DNA of 64,000 nucleotides from the NCBI RefSeq assembly GCF_033118175.1, contig NC_083685.1:127654501-127718500 (forward strand), given 5' to 3'. How positions within the stretch are numbered: position 1 is the first letter of the stretch; the number at the start of each line of letters is the position of its first letter. Shown here in pieces: positions 52,098 through 63,299 of this stretch. The notes beneath the pieces were generated by a model. It was not told the DNA's origin and ran no database searches. It saw only the letters and a list, made by a program, of their open reading frames with translations. The position numbers and the translations under genes are program-made. This DNA is from Dama dama (Eukaryota > Chordata > Mammalia > Artiodactyla > Cervidae).

Positions 52098-53541
52098 CAG
52101 TTCAGTTCAGTTCAGTCGCTCAGTCGTGTCCGACTCTTTGCGACCCCATGAATCGCAGCACACCAGGCCTCCCTGTCCATCACCAACTCCCGGAGTTTAC
52201 CCAAACTCATGGCCATCGAGTCGGTGATGCCATCCAGTCATCTCATCCTCTGTCATCTCCTTCTCCTGCCCCCAATCCTTCCTAGCATCAGGGTCTTTTC
52301 CAATGAGTCAACTCTTCGCATGAGGTGGCCAAAGTATTGGAGTTTCAGCTTCAGCATCAGTCCTTCCAATGAACACCCAGGACTGATCTCCTTTAGGATG
52401 GACTGGTTGGATCTCCTTGCAGTCCAAGGGACTCTCAAGAGTCTTCTCCAACACCACAGTTCAAAAGTATCAATTCTTCGGCGCTCAGCTTTCTTCACAG
52501 TCCAACTCTCATATCCATACATGACCACTGGAAAAACCATAGCCTTGACTAGATGGACCTTTGTTGGCAAAGTAATGTCTCTGCTTTTCAATATGCTATC
52601 TAGGTTGGTCATAACGTTTCTTCCAAGGAGTAAGCGCCTTTTAATTTCATGGCTGCAATCACCATCTGCAGTGATTTTGGAGCCCCAAAAAATTAAGTCT
52701 GACACTGTTTCCACTGTTTCCCCATGAAGAGATGGGACCAGATGCCATGATCTTAGTTTTCTGAATGTTGAGCTTTAAGCCAACTTTTTCACTCTCCTCT
52801 TTCACTTTCATCAAGAGGCTTTTTAGTTCCTCTCCACTCTCTGCCATAAGGGTGGTGTCATCTGCATATTTGAGGTTATTGATATTTCTCCCAGCAATCT
52901 TGATTCCAGCTTTACTTCTTCCTGCCCAGCGTTTCTCACGATGTACTCCGCATATAAGTTAAATAAGCAGGGTGACAATATACAGCCTTGACGTACTCCT
53001 TTTCCTATTTGGAACCAGTCTGTTGGTCCATGTCCAGTTCTAACTGTTGCTTCCTGACCTGCATATAGGTTTCTCAAGAGGTGGGTCAGGTGGTCTGGTA
53101 TTCCCATCTCTTTCAGAATTTTCCACAGTTTATTGTGATCCACACAGTTAAAGGCTTTGGCATAGTCAATAAAGCAGAAATAGATGCTTTCCTGGAACTC
53201 TCTTGCTTTTTTGATGATTCAGCAGATGTTGGCAATTTGATCTCTGGTTCCTCTGCCTTTTCTTAATCCAGCTTGAACATCTGGAAGTTCACGGTTCACG
53301 TATTGCTGAGGCCTGGCTTGGAGAATTTTGAGCATTACTTTACTAGCGTGTGAGATGAGTGCGATTGTGTGGTAGTTTGAGCATTCTTTGGGACTGCCTT
53401 TCTTTGGGACTGGAATGAAAACTGACCTTTTCTAGTTCTGTGGCCACTGCTGAGTTTTTCAAATTTGCTGGCATATTGAATACAGCACTTTCACAGCATC
53501 ATCTTTCATGATTTGAAATAGCTCAACTGGAATTCCATCAC
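52098..53541 (-). mobile_element. BovB LINE, 1.44-kb copy, joined to a Bov-tA at its 5' end
   Basis: Begins with CAGTTCAGTTCAGTTCAGTC and ends within GGAATTCCATCACC. Frames 52253-52714 (C-terminal part), 52823-53143 (RT palm, with DHNKLWKILKEMGIPDHLTH and RQGCILSPCLFNLYAEYI) and the YADD codons at 52857-52868 are all identifiable, but YADD is out of frame with the palm fragment, so a frameshift lies just upstream of it. The copy is dead. Confidence 0.95.
52823..53143 (-). pseudogene. BovB reverse transcriptase fragment with frameshift before YADD
   Basis: The frame begins at MDHNKLWKILKEMG and keeps RNLYAGQEATVRTGHG, then runs out of register: the bases for the YADD box are read here as NMQM. 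A frame change between about 52870 and 52940 explains this. Confidence 0.85.
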
Positions 53542-53714
53542 CCTTGTGGCTCAGCTGGTAAAGAATCTGCCTGCAATGCAGGAGACCTGGGTTCAATCCC
53601 TGGGTTGGGAAGATCCCCTGGAGAAGGGAAAGGCTGCCCACTCCAGTATTCTGGCCTGGAGATGTCCATGGGGTCACAAAGAGTCAGACATGACTTAGCA
53701 ACTGAACATGCATA
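53542..53714 (+). mobile_element. Bov-tA SINE joined to the BovB 5' end
   Basis: The head lacks its first few bases (CCTTGTGGCTCAGCTGGTAA), then GGTTCAATCCCTGGGTTGGG; a deletion removes part of the tail (CTGGAGATGTCCATGGGGTC). It ends AACTGAACATGCAT, the same last 13 bases as the left-hand Bov-tA. Confidence 0.9.
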
Positions 53715-54217
53715 TACAGACACAAATACAGCTTAGGGCTCTCTGGAGCTCAGCTTCTAAAGATGGGTGGGCAGTCTCTACGCAATGTGAGAATCTCATT
53801 TTCCCGATTCTCTGAGCACTACAGTTTCCATGTGGTGAGGGGGCCACAGCTGCAGTTGGAGCCAGTAGGGTGAGGGCTTCATTCTGCATTTCCTCCCAAT
53901 GTATGGGTAACAGAATTTAAACTCTTTCACTGATTGGGATAACTATAGGATATTCTTCCCCAAAGACAAAACATCTGAGAAGCTACACCCTCTATGATGT
54001 GGGCCTTACCTTTGCAACAGACAGGTACCTAGACATCCTAGTGTGTAGATATGGAACATTTCAAGTGGGACGTTTTTAAAGACATTCAAGGAGCTCATGG
54101 GAGGAAATCCTTGGTGATTCCTCTGTAAAGTTTATTGCTTCTTTTCATCTTTCTGTTACCCAGATTTTTCTGCCTTGGGTTATCTTAGAATACAGTGTCC
54201 AATAGCTTAGAATAGGC
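53715..54217. other. Single-copy DNA
   Basis: Nothing recognised. Confidence 0.35.
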
Positions 54218-54440
54218 ATTCCAGGTGGCTCAGTGGTAAAGAATCTGCCTGCAAATGCAGGAGATGAAGGAGATGAGGTTCAATCCCTGGGTCAGGAAGA
54301 TTCACCTGGAGGAGGAATGGAAACCCACCCCAGTATTCTTGCCTGTAAAATCCCATGGACAGAGGAACCTGGTGGGCAACAGTTCACAGAGCTACAAAGA
54401 GCTGACCATGACTGAGCGACTGAACACACACAGCTTAGAC
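54218..54440 (+). mobile_element. Bov-tA SINE
   Basis: GGCATTCCAGGTGGCTCAGT to GACTGAGCGACTGAACACAC. GGAGATGAAGGAGATGA is a short internal duplication. Confidence 0.93.
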
Positions 54441-54673
54441 AAACAGAAAGTGGGCTTAGTCTGGGTAACATTAAGAACTCAAGGGTCTTTGGCACCTCCA
54501 TACCTGTCCTTCTGAGATCCGCTTAGCATTCTGGGGAGGTGTGAGTATCCTTTGTTCTGGACTCTAAAGTTACTTAAGTCATATTTCTTCTTTACAAATC
54601 AAATACCCTTGTCAGAATTCCCCGCCACATCCCCCGCCTGGCCCCGTATTTTAGAAGCTTCTATAGCACAGAG

Positions 54674-55132
54674 CACAGTATACTCAAAGCTATGGTTTTT
54701 CCAGTAATCATGTATGGATGTGAGAGTTGGACCATAAAGAAGGCTGAGCACCTAAGAATTGATGTTTTTGAACTGTGGTGTTGGAGAAGACTCTTGAGAG
54801 TCCCTTGGACTGCAAGGAGATCCAACCAGTCAATTCTAAAGGAAATCAATCCTGAATATTCACTGGACTGATGTTGAAGTTGAATCTCCAATACTTTGGC
54901 CATCTGATGCAAAGAACTGAGTTATTACAAGAGACCCTGATGCTGGAAAAGATTGAAGGCAGGAGGGGAAGGGGGCGACAGAGGACGAGATTGTTGAATG
55001 GCATCATCCACTCAAAGGACATGAGATTGAGCAAGCTCTGAGAGGTGATGAAGGACAGGGAAGCCTGGCGTGCTGCGGTCCATGGGGTTGCAAAGAGTCA
55101 GACATGATGGAGAGACCGAACAACAACAACAA
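54674..55132 (+). mobile_element. BovB LINE 3' fragment with exact 11-bp target duplication
   Basis: TCAAAGCTATGGTTTTTCCA, GTTGGAGAAGACTCTTGAGA, GATGCTGGAAAAGATTGAAG and an AACAACAACAACA tail. ATAGCACAGAG flanks it exactly (54663-54673 and 55133-55143). Confidence 0.95.
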
Positions 55133-55143
55133 ATAGCACAGAG

Positions 55144-55689
55144 ACTCCTAAGAAACCAAGATTTTCTATAACCACCTTTAACATCTGTTGACCCCTACTT
55201 GTTTGAGACATTCAATTTTTTCATTTTTTTTTTTTTTGTGGCCATCTCTGATAACAAACTTTGATAACCCCCTTTGACTACTCAGTCTTTAGTCAGCAAC
55301 TTCCCAGGAAGAAGTAACTGAGGCCAACAGTGGGAGACCTCAAGGAGACTGGACAGAGAGGGCATAAATCTACTGTAGTCTGGAGAGTGTCTTCCATCTC
55401 CAGGTCTGAGTTGGTGTGGAACCTCCAGGGCCCTCCTAGCTTCAAGAACTAGTGGCATCTCTCCCTGGCCTTTCCTGGGCTCCGATCAGTTTCCATAGAA
55501 CTCTGATCTTGGCAGTGCAGACTTGGAAGCCAAAAGTAGACTCTTTATACTTTGATCCTTAAAGAAACTGGAACAAATCTAGTTGTTTATTAAAAGAAAG
55601 AAAAAAAGGCAAGGGTGAGTTTCCCTGGGGTGTGGGGAGGATTGTGCTGGGAAAGAAGGCACATGGTCCAAGCAAAGGCTGCTGAGAAA
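55144..55689. other. Single-copy DNA
   Basis: A T15 run near 55224-55238. Nothing else recognised. Confidence 0.35.
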
Positions 55690-56060
55690 AGTCTTCCAGC
55701 TGGATGGGGTTCCTCTGTTTCTCGGGGCAAAGGGGAGATCTACTCGCAGATAAAAATCGGCTCATCACCCTCCGAGTAGCAGCTGGGCGGGCAGCCAGGT
55801 TGGGAAGAACAATGATTTCCTCGCTTTTACATTTGATTATTAGTTCAGAGTTATTGGAAGCCTGCGATGTGTTTAGCTCAGCAGCCAACAGGCAGAAGGA
55901 GGAGGCGGCCTGGTGGGATTCATGCTTTCCTCTTCACTTTTTCCATTTTTCATCAACTCAGTCAGCATCTCACTAGACGCTGAGCCAAATCTCATTGGAT
56001 CAGCCATAGAGCCACCAAAATGGTACCTCCCCTCGCTCTCCTCCCAGCCCCCAGGCCAAA
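55690..56060. promoter_or_regulatory. Candidate conserved noncoding element
   Basis: No repeat recognised. GAACAATGATTTCC (SOX-type ACAATG core near 55810), TTTGATTATTAGTTCAGAG and CATTGGATCAGCC (ATTGG near 55994) are distributed in balanced sequence. Inference from texture. Confidence 0.3.
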
Positions 56061-56109
56061 TCGGCCTGTTGCTTGCCCTCACGCCCATCCCACCTCTTTC
56101 TGCATCTGT

Positions 56110-56275
56110 GTCAATGAGATGAAATGTCTATTTCATTTAAAATGACTCTAGGATGGATGGTTTTCTATTATTGCCTGGAAACAAACCATCCCGGTGATTA
56201 CCATGGCATTTTAACTTGAAAGAGAAGAGAAAAGGTTTGGGACGACGGACATTCTCTTTTCCTATTTGCTTTTAA
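56110..56275. promoter_or_regulatory. Candidate conserved element with two inverted repeats
   Basis: ATGAAAT (56119-56125) and ATTTCAT (56130-56136) form a 7-bp stem with a 4-base loop. GGATGGTTT (56155-56163) and AAACCATCC (56183-56191) form a 9-bp perfect inverted pair, overlapping GGAAACAAACC, a forkhead-like word. Confidence 0.35.
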
Positions 56276-56430
56276 TATTTATTGAGCGCTAGTGTCTGTT
56301 GGACTCAATGTGTTATGAATTATCTAGCTCACTCCTCGAACCTCCTTAGGAGACAGGCCCCGTGTTATTGGCCCCATTTGACGAATGTAGAGAGACGCTG
56401 GGAAAACTATAGGGCCTCCCTGGGCCAGGA
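56276..56430 (+). mobile_element. MIR
   Basis: TTTATTGAGCGCTAGTGTCT, AATTATCTAGCTCACTCCTC, CCCCATTTGACGAATGTAGA follow MIR. Confidence 0.6.
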
Positions 56431-57147
56431 AGTTCACGTTCATCTTCTCAGCCCATCCCCGGATGAACCACTCTGCGTCCTGCCTCCTGTGACTCTGAAC
56501 TTTGGTCAGAGCCTGATGTTCTAAAATATCAAAAGCCGATGGACAAGTTTTCGGGAACGGAATTAAAACTCGGGTTTGCAGAAATGTTTATAATTAGTGG
56601 TCTCACACGTCAAGCATCTTGAAGTTGAAAGCATCCATTTAAGGATTCATGCTGATGTTTCATTTTTAGTTCTGAGACCAACCTGGAGCTCTCTTATCTT
56701 CACGTTGGAAAAGACCACTGGAAGACCAAGTCGTCTCAGGGTAATCTCAGCGCAATGCACCCAGGGGTGGAGCGGCTGGTCGGCTTGTTGAACAAGCTTT
56801 CTGAAGGTGGGATAATCTCCCCCAGTGGGTCCAAGATGGCACATGTGTTGGTGACCCTTGGGGAGATTATTAGTCCTGGTACTCCCTGTGGTTGACTCTA
56901 ATGAGGAATTGTTTCACCTTCCCCCGTTGGCCCATTTGAGGAGCTCAGGATGAAACAATCTGGATATGAGTAACTGCTATAGGGGTTTGCAAATGAAGCC
57001 AAGATTTTTGCAATTGGTTGCTGTGTTTTTTCTTTGGGGCTAACAGTGGATTGTGGTTTATGGCCAGGTGCAGAGTTGTTTACAGACTGTTAGTGGAAGG
57101 AGAAACCAGAGTAGAGGGAGCCGATGGCAAATACTTCATCCTCTAGG
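56431..57147. other. Single-copy DNA
   Basis: Nothing recognised. Confidence 0.35.
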
Positions 57148-57330
57148 GCCAGGAACCTCAACCTCTGGGATCTAATGCCTGATCACCTGAGGGGGAGCTG
57201 ATGTAACAATAAAAGAAATAAAGTGCACAATCAATGTGATCATCCCCAGACCGTCCCCCACTTGTGGTCCATAGAAAAATTGTCTTCCATGGAACCAGTC
57301 CTTGGGGTCCAAAAAGTTGGGGGCATTTCA
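57148..57330 (-). mobile_element. hAT-type DNA transposon fragment
   Basis: GGCCAGGAACCTCAACCTCT, ATAAAAGAAATAAAGTGCAC, AAAATTGTCTTCCATGGAAC, GTCCAAAAAGTTGGGGG: reverse copy of the family at 23402-23590, but a longer member. Confidence 0.7.
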
Positions 57331-57477
57331 TGGATGGCTCACGGATGTCCCTGAGGAAGTCCAAGCAGAATATTTAAGTCAAGTTTCCATATAAATCACT
57401 CTGGATCTGGAAGAGATTTATCATCAGGAGATGAGTCAGTCACATTTTTAGGTCCTTACTTAGCACTGGGTATTGCT

Positions 57478-57737
57478 AAAGCTGAAGCTCTAATATTTTG
57501 GCTACCTGATGCAAAGAGCTGACTCATTGGAAAAGACCCTGATGATGGGAAAGATTGAAGGCCAAAGGAGAAGGGGGCAGTGGAGGATGAGATGGTTAGA
57601 TAGTATCACCGACTCAGTGAACATTAATTTGAGCAAGTTCTGGGAGGTAGCAGAGGACAGTGGGGCTTGGAGGGCTGCAGACCGAGGGAATGCAAAGAGC
57701 CAAACACGACTTAGTGCCTGAACAACGGCAACAACAC
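57478..57737 (+). mobile_element. BovB LINE 3' fragment
   Basis: AAAGCTGAAGCTCTAATATT, GAAAGATTGAAGGCCAAAGG, CGACTTAGTGCCTGAACAAC, then GGCAACAACA. Confidence 0.9.
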
Positions 57738-58469
57738 TCTTCAGTGGGATTTTGACAGAGGAACCAGTCAGATAATAGGGGGCGGGGATGAGTTCTTGTT
57801 TTCCAAAGGAGCAATAGGTAATCATGACCTGGCAGCAGTTGTGATGCCCATAGCGTCGTTTCTAGGAGACCGTTTCTGAAATAGTCCTTCAAAGCAAAAA
57901 GGTATGTGCGTCACTGGGCTGAACTCAGGGGCCTGAGCCGGGCAGACCCTCAGGTTGATGACTGCACCCGGCACGTCTGGAAGGTCCTTTGTTGGGTTGA
58001 CAGTGTCTGACAAAGGCGCCCGTGACTCATCAGCTGTCGAGCATCACTCTCAAAGCCTCCCCGCCTCCCCCTCTGCGTCCTTCCCAGGCCCTCATCACGG
58101 GGACCAAAGACACACATGCGTACAGCAGAGACTCCAGTCTGGGATGCAGACTGCACCACAGTGCAAAGAAGCCACTCAAAGGGTGACCAAGTCTGGCTTC
58201 CTCAGCACCGCGTGCGCTCGTCTGAAGGACCCAGTGTGGAAGGAACGGTCCAGGGACTCGGGGAGTGCAGAGCTGCTCGCCGCCTACCGGAGTCACTCAT
58301 GAGAGTACGGGTTTCCTTCCAGAAGGTCCAGGAAGTTGGCTCAAATCCCTTTCCGAACTTCTTGAGAGCCAGGTCCTAGAAAACGCAGGTGCACGTGTTC
58401 GAGAAGGTATCAGGCATTTGCCTGGTTTTTTGTGCATTTTCGTTCTCCTTCCACAGATGCTTTTCTTGA
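57738..58469. other. Single-copy DNA
   Basis: Overlapping frames of about 60-115 codons on both strands, none recognisable. Confidence 0.35.
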
Positions 58470-58724
58470 ATTTTATGTATTTATTTTTGGCTGTGCTGGG
58501 TCTTCATTGCTGAGAAGGCGTTTCTCTGGCTGCAGAGCTCGGGCTTCTCCCTGCAGTGGCTCCTCTCGTTGCAGGGCACGGGCTCCAGAGCACAGGCTCA
58601 ATAGTTGTGGAGCAAGGGCTTAGTTGCTCTAAGGCCTGTGGGATCTTCCTGGACAAGGAATCGAACGTGAGTCCCCAGCATCGGCAGGTGGATTCTTAAC
58701 TGCTGAGTAAGCAGGGAAGTCCTT
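58470..58724 (-). mobile_element. CHR-type tRNA SINE
   Basis: TATTTATTTTTGGCTGTGCT, GCTCAATAGTTGTGGAGCAA, GACAAGGAATCGAACGTGAG, TGAGTAAGCAGGGAAGTCC. Near full length. Confidence 0.85.
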
Positions 58725-58851
58725 CAAGGATGCTTTGATGCCCAAAGTGTCTTTGAGTTGGCTAATTCAATAAGCTCTTGCAATTACTGAGTGAATGAAT
58801 GGAATAAATGAGAGCACTAAGGGGGCAGAGGACAGTGCTCATAAAAGCAAG

Positions 58852-59065
58852 TGAGGGACTTTCTTGCAGTCCAGTGGTTAGGACTCCACCTTCCAACAGG
58901 GAAGTGTAGGGGTGTGTGGGTTTGGTCCCTGCTGGGGAGTCAAGATCCCACAAGCCTCACAGCCAAAAAAAAAACCCCCAAAACATAAAACAGAAGCAAT
59001 ATTGTAACAAATCCAACAAAGACTTTAAAAATGGCCCCCATCAAAAAAACCTTAAAAAAAATAAA
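58852..59065 (+). mobile_element. CHR-type tRNA SINE with long A-rich tail
   Basis: GGACTTTCTTGCAGTCCAGT, CAAGATCCCACAAGCCTCAC, then the module AGAAGCAATATTGTAACAAA and AAAATGGCCCCCATC, the same tail seen at 6834-7033. Confidence 0.85.
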
Positions 59066-59194
59066 AGCAATTGAATCATTTCTCCTCACTCAGAACACAG
59101 CCTAAGGTCAGGGTCAAGAGAAGACATTTTCTGGGAAATTGGTAATGCTTGGAATATTGCTGGGAAAATGAAAAGTTTAATAGCTATCATTTTG

Positions 59195-59700
59195 AGAGTG
59201 TGATATGTACCAGGCATTGTACTAAGAGTTTGGCTTTGTTTTGTTTATAAATGCATTTACATCTTGCATAAATCAGAAAAAGAATGGCTTCTCCCATCAA
59301 GAAGTACTATTTTTCCTTGAAAATAGCACCCTTGAACCTGGGTGTGGCTTTGCGACTCAGGTTAATGTGTTTTGCTTCATTTTTTAATTGGAATACAGTT
59401 GCTTTGCAATGCTGTGTTGTTTTTACTGCACAGGAAAGGGAATCAGCTACACGAATTTTTATCCCCTGTTTTGTATTTCTTTTCCATTTAGGTCACCACA
59501 GAGCACTGCAATGTCGGTTCTCATTTGTTGTCTTTAGTGTTTAACATGCCCTATCTCATTTCATCATTACCGCTCTGAGGTTGGTAGAATTACCCCCATT
59601 TTACAGATGAGGAAGTTGAGGATCCATGAGAAAACTTACATTTCCCCCTGATTTGCATTTCTAGTAAGTAGCGGCGTTCAGATGAGAAGGCAAGTCTGTC
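59195..59700 (+). mobile_element. MIR split by an L1 3' end
   Basis: TGTACCAGGCATTGTACTAA stands left; CCCTATCTCATTTCATCATT, CCCATTTTACAGATGAGGAA and GTTGAGGATCCATGAG resume at about 59548. The middle belongs largely to L1. Confidence 0.65.
59375..59535 (-). mobile_element. Artiodactyl L1 3' end fragment
   Basis: AATTGGAATACAGTTGCTTT, AAAGGGAATCAGCTACACGA, TTCCATTTAGGTCACCACAG: reversed L1 3' UTR. Confidence 0.65.
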
Positions 59701-60264
59701 CTCAGACCTTAGGACTTTGGCGGATTTTTCAAACCTCAGCCCTGGATGCCTGGCGTCTGTGGTCTGTTAATCCGACTTGTGGGCACGGTGAGGATGCTGC
59801 AGTAACATCCCACCGCACCGATAACCTCGCCACCCAAGGCATCTCTCTCCCCACATGATCCCTTCTCACCCCGTCCCCCCTCTTCTGAGGTTTCTTTCTC
59901 GCCAGCTTCCTCTTCTCCTCGTTGTGAAATGGTTTTGTCTCTGTTGCTGCCTGTCCCAGCCCTTAGGCGAGAGGCGCTGAAGTCAATTCCCTAGGTTTGC
60001 CCTGACCTGTCTGTCGCATCTCACACCGCACTGGGGAGGCTTCGCCTCTCGGCTTTATTAATCACTTCAATTTGGCATTGTGTGTGTTTTATGGTCTTTA
60101 CTTCCGCCCTCACTCTGCCCCCGTTCAATTATGTTTACCTTTGAAAGCAACACTGGAAGGGAAAAATCTCTGCCTTCTGCCAGATGTTAAAAAAGAAAAA
60201 GCGCTCCTTAGACACACACATATGCACATTTCTGCCTCCAATTTTTCTCTTTATTTTATTTAAG
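59701..60264. other. Single-copy DNA
   Basis: Nothing recognised. Confidence 0.35.
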
Positions 60265-60447
60265 ATTTTTTTTTGACCATTTTGAAAGTCTTTATTGAAT
60301 TTGTTACAATATCACTTCTGTTTTATGTTCTGGTTTTTTGGCTCCAAGGTATGTGGGATCTTAACTCCTTGACCAGGGATTGAACTCGCACCCACTGCCT
60401 GCATTGGGAGGCAAAGTCTTAATCACGGGATTGCCAGGGAAGTCCCT
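60265..60447 (-). mobile_element. CHR-type tRNA SINE
   Basis: AGTCTTTATTGAATTTGTTA, GACCAGGGATTGAACTCGCA, CACGGGATTGCCAGGGAAGT. Related in layout to the copy at 21944-22152. Confidence 0.85.
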
Positions 60448-60536
60448 TCCTCTTTAATACACATGATAAATAGGAGAGAGAGAGCGAAGACCAGCTCCTT
60501 GTTTTAACATGAGCCGAAGGCATGTTGTCCTGGGGG

Positions 60537-60739
60537 TGTGCGCTCAGGTGCTCAGTCGTGTCCGACTCTGTGACCCCAGGGACTGCAGCCCACCAGGCTC
60601 CTCTGTCCCTGGGACTTTCCTGGCAAGAATGCTGGAGAGGGTTGCCATTTCCTCCCCGGCCCAGGGACCAAATACACGTCTCCTGCATCTCCTGCATTGG
60701 CGCGGGGATTCTTGACCACTGAGCCACCTGGGAAGCCCT
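60537..60739 (-). mobile_element. Bov-tA SINE
   Basis: CTCAGTCGTGTCCGACTCTG to CACTGAGCCACCTGGGAAGC, with a short deletion around CCTCCCCGGCCCAGGG. Confidence 0.93.
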
Positions 60740-60782
60740 GGTCTTGGGGTATGAGGTCCCTAAATCAATGCATCTCACACTT

Positions 60783-60905
60783 CAATGCACATAGAAACCA
60801 CCAGGGCTCACAGAAGATACTGATTTTGATTCAGTAGGTCTTCAGTGGAGTCTGAGATTCTGTATTTCATGCCAGGAAGTCGCGAGATGATGCTTTACCT
60901 AAGGA
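60783..60905 (+). mobile_element. MER20-like hAT element
   Basis: CAATGCACATAGAAACCACC, GATTTTGATTCAGTAGGTCT, GTCTGAGATTCTGTATTTCA, GATGATGCT follow the element in order. Confidence 0.65.
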
Positions 60906-61911
60906 CCCAAGTTTTCCCTGCCCTCTTCCTTCCGCGCCTCCCTCTCTGGCCCTGAGGTTTCTCGCTCTCCATCATTCAAGGAGTGCCCTTGCCTCGGGAG
61001 CTCTCCTGGGCTCCCCGGTCATGCAGAATCTCCCGCGAATGCTGTGCCCATCTCAGTGGGGTCACCTTTAATGGCCAAGAGCCTTTTATGGTTTAGGTTG
61101 GAGTCTCCCCACTAAGCCCTTCCCAGGATAACAGTTAGTTGTCCCTGGCTGGGAGACAAAAGAAATGCATTTTGCTGGAGCCAGTTTTCCCCAAAACGTT
61201 AAAGGCACATTTATCTCCGGGTAATTAAAGCTCTGACTAATGAATGCATAATTACGCATAAGCCAGACTCAAATGATCACCTTGGTCTTTCATCTCTGAG
61301 CTTACTTCACGTAGAGAGGTAACCGTCCTGGGCGTGCTTTAGAGAATAGCTATTTGGAGGTGTCTGAGTTGGGTGGAGCCCTTCCAGGGGCCGGCCGGCC
61401 CCATGATGACTGTGATCTGTGAAGGTCAGAGTTGTGTCTGTCTCCATGGAGTTGGGGCTTTGGTGGCTGCAGGGGCCTTGGGGAAGGCGTAACACTGCTC
61501 AGGATTTGCCAGACTGTTTGGAGGTTCAAACTCCGGCCCGCGGATCTGGCCCTGTTCTGCTTGTGGACGAAAGGGCAGACGGGGCTCTGCTGTCTCTGGC
61601 ACCTGGGTCCCTGATCCGCATCCCCCCCCCGACCTCCTCCCTGCTTGAGAACAGGCTCGTCCTTCGTCTGGCTGCCCTTGGCCCGAGTTAGGCCGGGGTC
61701 ACTGCCGGCCTGCGACTGTCTCACCCAGATCTGGGTCAGTGCCGACTTCTCACCTCCTGGGAAGGTGTTTGTGGAAGCAGGGGGAGCGCTGGGTAGATTT
61801 CCAGGTCTCTGAACTCCAGAACCAAAAGACACCCATCGAGTGAGGGTGGAATTCCCGGGTTCCAGATGCCGAATGAGCTCAACCCATCCCCACCGTGAGC
61901 TCTGCAGCAGG
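60906..61911. other. Single-copy DNA
   Basis: Contains the candidate element at 61190-61270. A C9-10 run lies at about 61622-61630. The reverse frame 61350-62069 is half SINE and not a gene. Confidence 0.4.
61190..61270. promoter_or_regulatory. Candidate homeodomain/POU-type element
   Basis: GGTAATTAAAG (61220-61230) is followed by ATGCATAATTACGCAT (61244-61259), an inverted repeat with one mismatch centred on TAATTA. The halves resemble POU octamer words. No repeat recognised. Confidence 0.4.
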
Positions 61912-62110
61912 TGTGTGTTCAGTCGCCAAGTCATACCTGGCTCTTTGGGGCCCCGTGGGCTGTAGCCCGCCGGGCTCCTCTGTCCATGGAATTTCCCAGA
62001 CAAGAATACTGGATTGCGGAGCGCCAGGGGATCCTCCCGACACAGGGACTGAACCCACGTCTCTTGCATTGGCAGGAGGATTCTTTACCACTGAGCCACC
62101 AGGGAAGCCT
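61912..62110 (-). mobile_element. Bov-tA SINE
   Basis: GTTCAGTCGCCAAGTCATAC to ACTGAGCCACCAGGGAAGCC, missing about 20 bp around TGGATTGCGGAGCGCC. Confidence 0.93.
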
Positions 62111-62306
62111 CTGCAACAGATGACCACGCGTTCAGCTCTTCTGAGTCCCAGGTTTCTCTGGTATGAGATGGAGACTGAGGCATCAACTTCATGGGATGGA
62201 TTTGGTGAAAGGAAGTCTGCTTTGGCTCAGCACATTGTCTGGCTATGCTTTGGTCTTGCTATGCCTTTGCACAGCGAAGAGATGCAGAGATAGTGAAGGA
62301 CAGGGA

Positions 62307-62506
62307 GGGGCTTCCCAGGTGGTACTAGTAAGGAACCCGCCTGCCGACGCAGGAGACCTGGGTTCGATCCCTGGGGCGGAAAGATCCCCTGAAGGAGACC
62401 ATGGCAACCCACTCCAGTTTTCTTGCCTGGAGAATCCCATGGACAGAGGAGCTTACAGTTCATGGGATCACAGAGAGTCGGAAACGACTGAACAACAGCA
62501 GATACT
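62307..62506 (+). mobile_element. Bov-tA SINE
   Basis: GGGGCTTCCCAGGTGGTACT to GGAAACGACTGAACAACAGC, with a small deletion at GGAGCTTACAGTTCATGG. Confidence 0.93.
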
Positions 62507-62774
62507 TTTGTGTGCTCCTTGGCTGCTGCGGACCAACAGGAATTGTTTGAGTCACTGCTTTGAGGGTTCCTTCCTCCCAGCAGATCCTCAAAAGCTGTTG
62601 GCCCCCACGGGACAGGTGCAGTGGACTGCTTCTTTAAATGGTTGGTATGGGGGTTACAGCAAACTCTCGTCTGCTCTCCACAAGTGCAGGGTCTCACGTG
62701 GGGGCCAATTAGCTGGGTCTAAACATACATGATAAAATAAAGGAAATCATCCGAAGGCACTCATGGGTAAGTAG
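62507..62774. other. Single-copy DNA
   Basis: Nothing recognised. Confidence 0.3.
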
Positions 62775-62890
62775 ACCTTCGATGGGTAACTGCTACCTGC
62801 TGTGCTCGGCGTTGTGTATTTTTCTCAGACGTTAAGTAGCCTCTACTTTCAGTGGTATGCTTTCGAGGCTTAGAGAGGCAGCTCCTCCCA
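62775..62890 (+). mobile_element. MIR-like fragment (weak)
   Basis: ACCTGCTGTGCTCGGCGTTG and GAGGCTTAGAGAGGCAGCTC resemble MIR family text. Confidence 0.4.
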
Positions 62891-63299
62891 GTTATAGTTA
62901 ACTCACCCATACGGGGATCCCGCTCCCGATAAAGAGCTTTGACACCACTGTTCTTTTAAGCCTGACGTCTTGGCTATTTTTTTTCTTTTTTCAATTCATA
63001 GACAAGTTTCTCAAATGTGCCTCCCTTCACATATAAGACATTCATCCTCCAATTCCCTTGGAACGAGGCTTCCACTCCCAGCTGGCTGATGCCTGTCACT
63101 GAAAGGTCAATAACACCTCGTCGTCGTCCCGTTCCATCATCTTTTCTTCTTGGGCCGTCTGTTTCTTTTCTGGCACATTCCATTGTTGATGCAAGCTTTT
63201 GCGTTCGACTCTGAGACAGTGTTTCCCGTTCACCTCCTCCCTCTTGCCTCATCCCTTCTCTCTCTGCTGCCCTTTTCCATCCTCATACTTAGGATTTGG
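62891..63299. other. Single-copy DNA
   Basis: Nothing recognised beyond a T-rich run near 62978. Confidence 0.3.

Noticed and set aside
61350..62069. 239-codon reverse frame
   Set aside because: Its N-terminal part is a Bov-tA SINE and the remainder is GC-rich with no recognisable domain.
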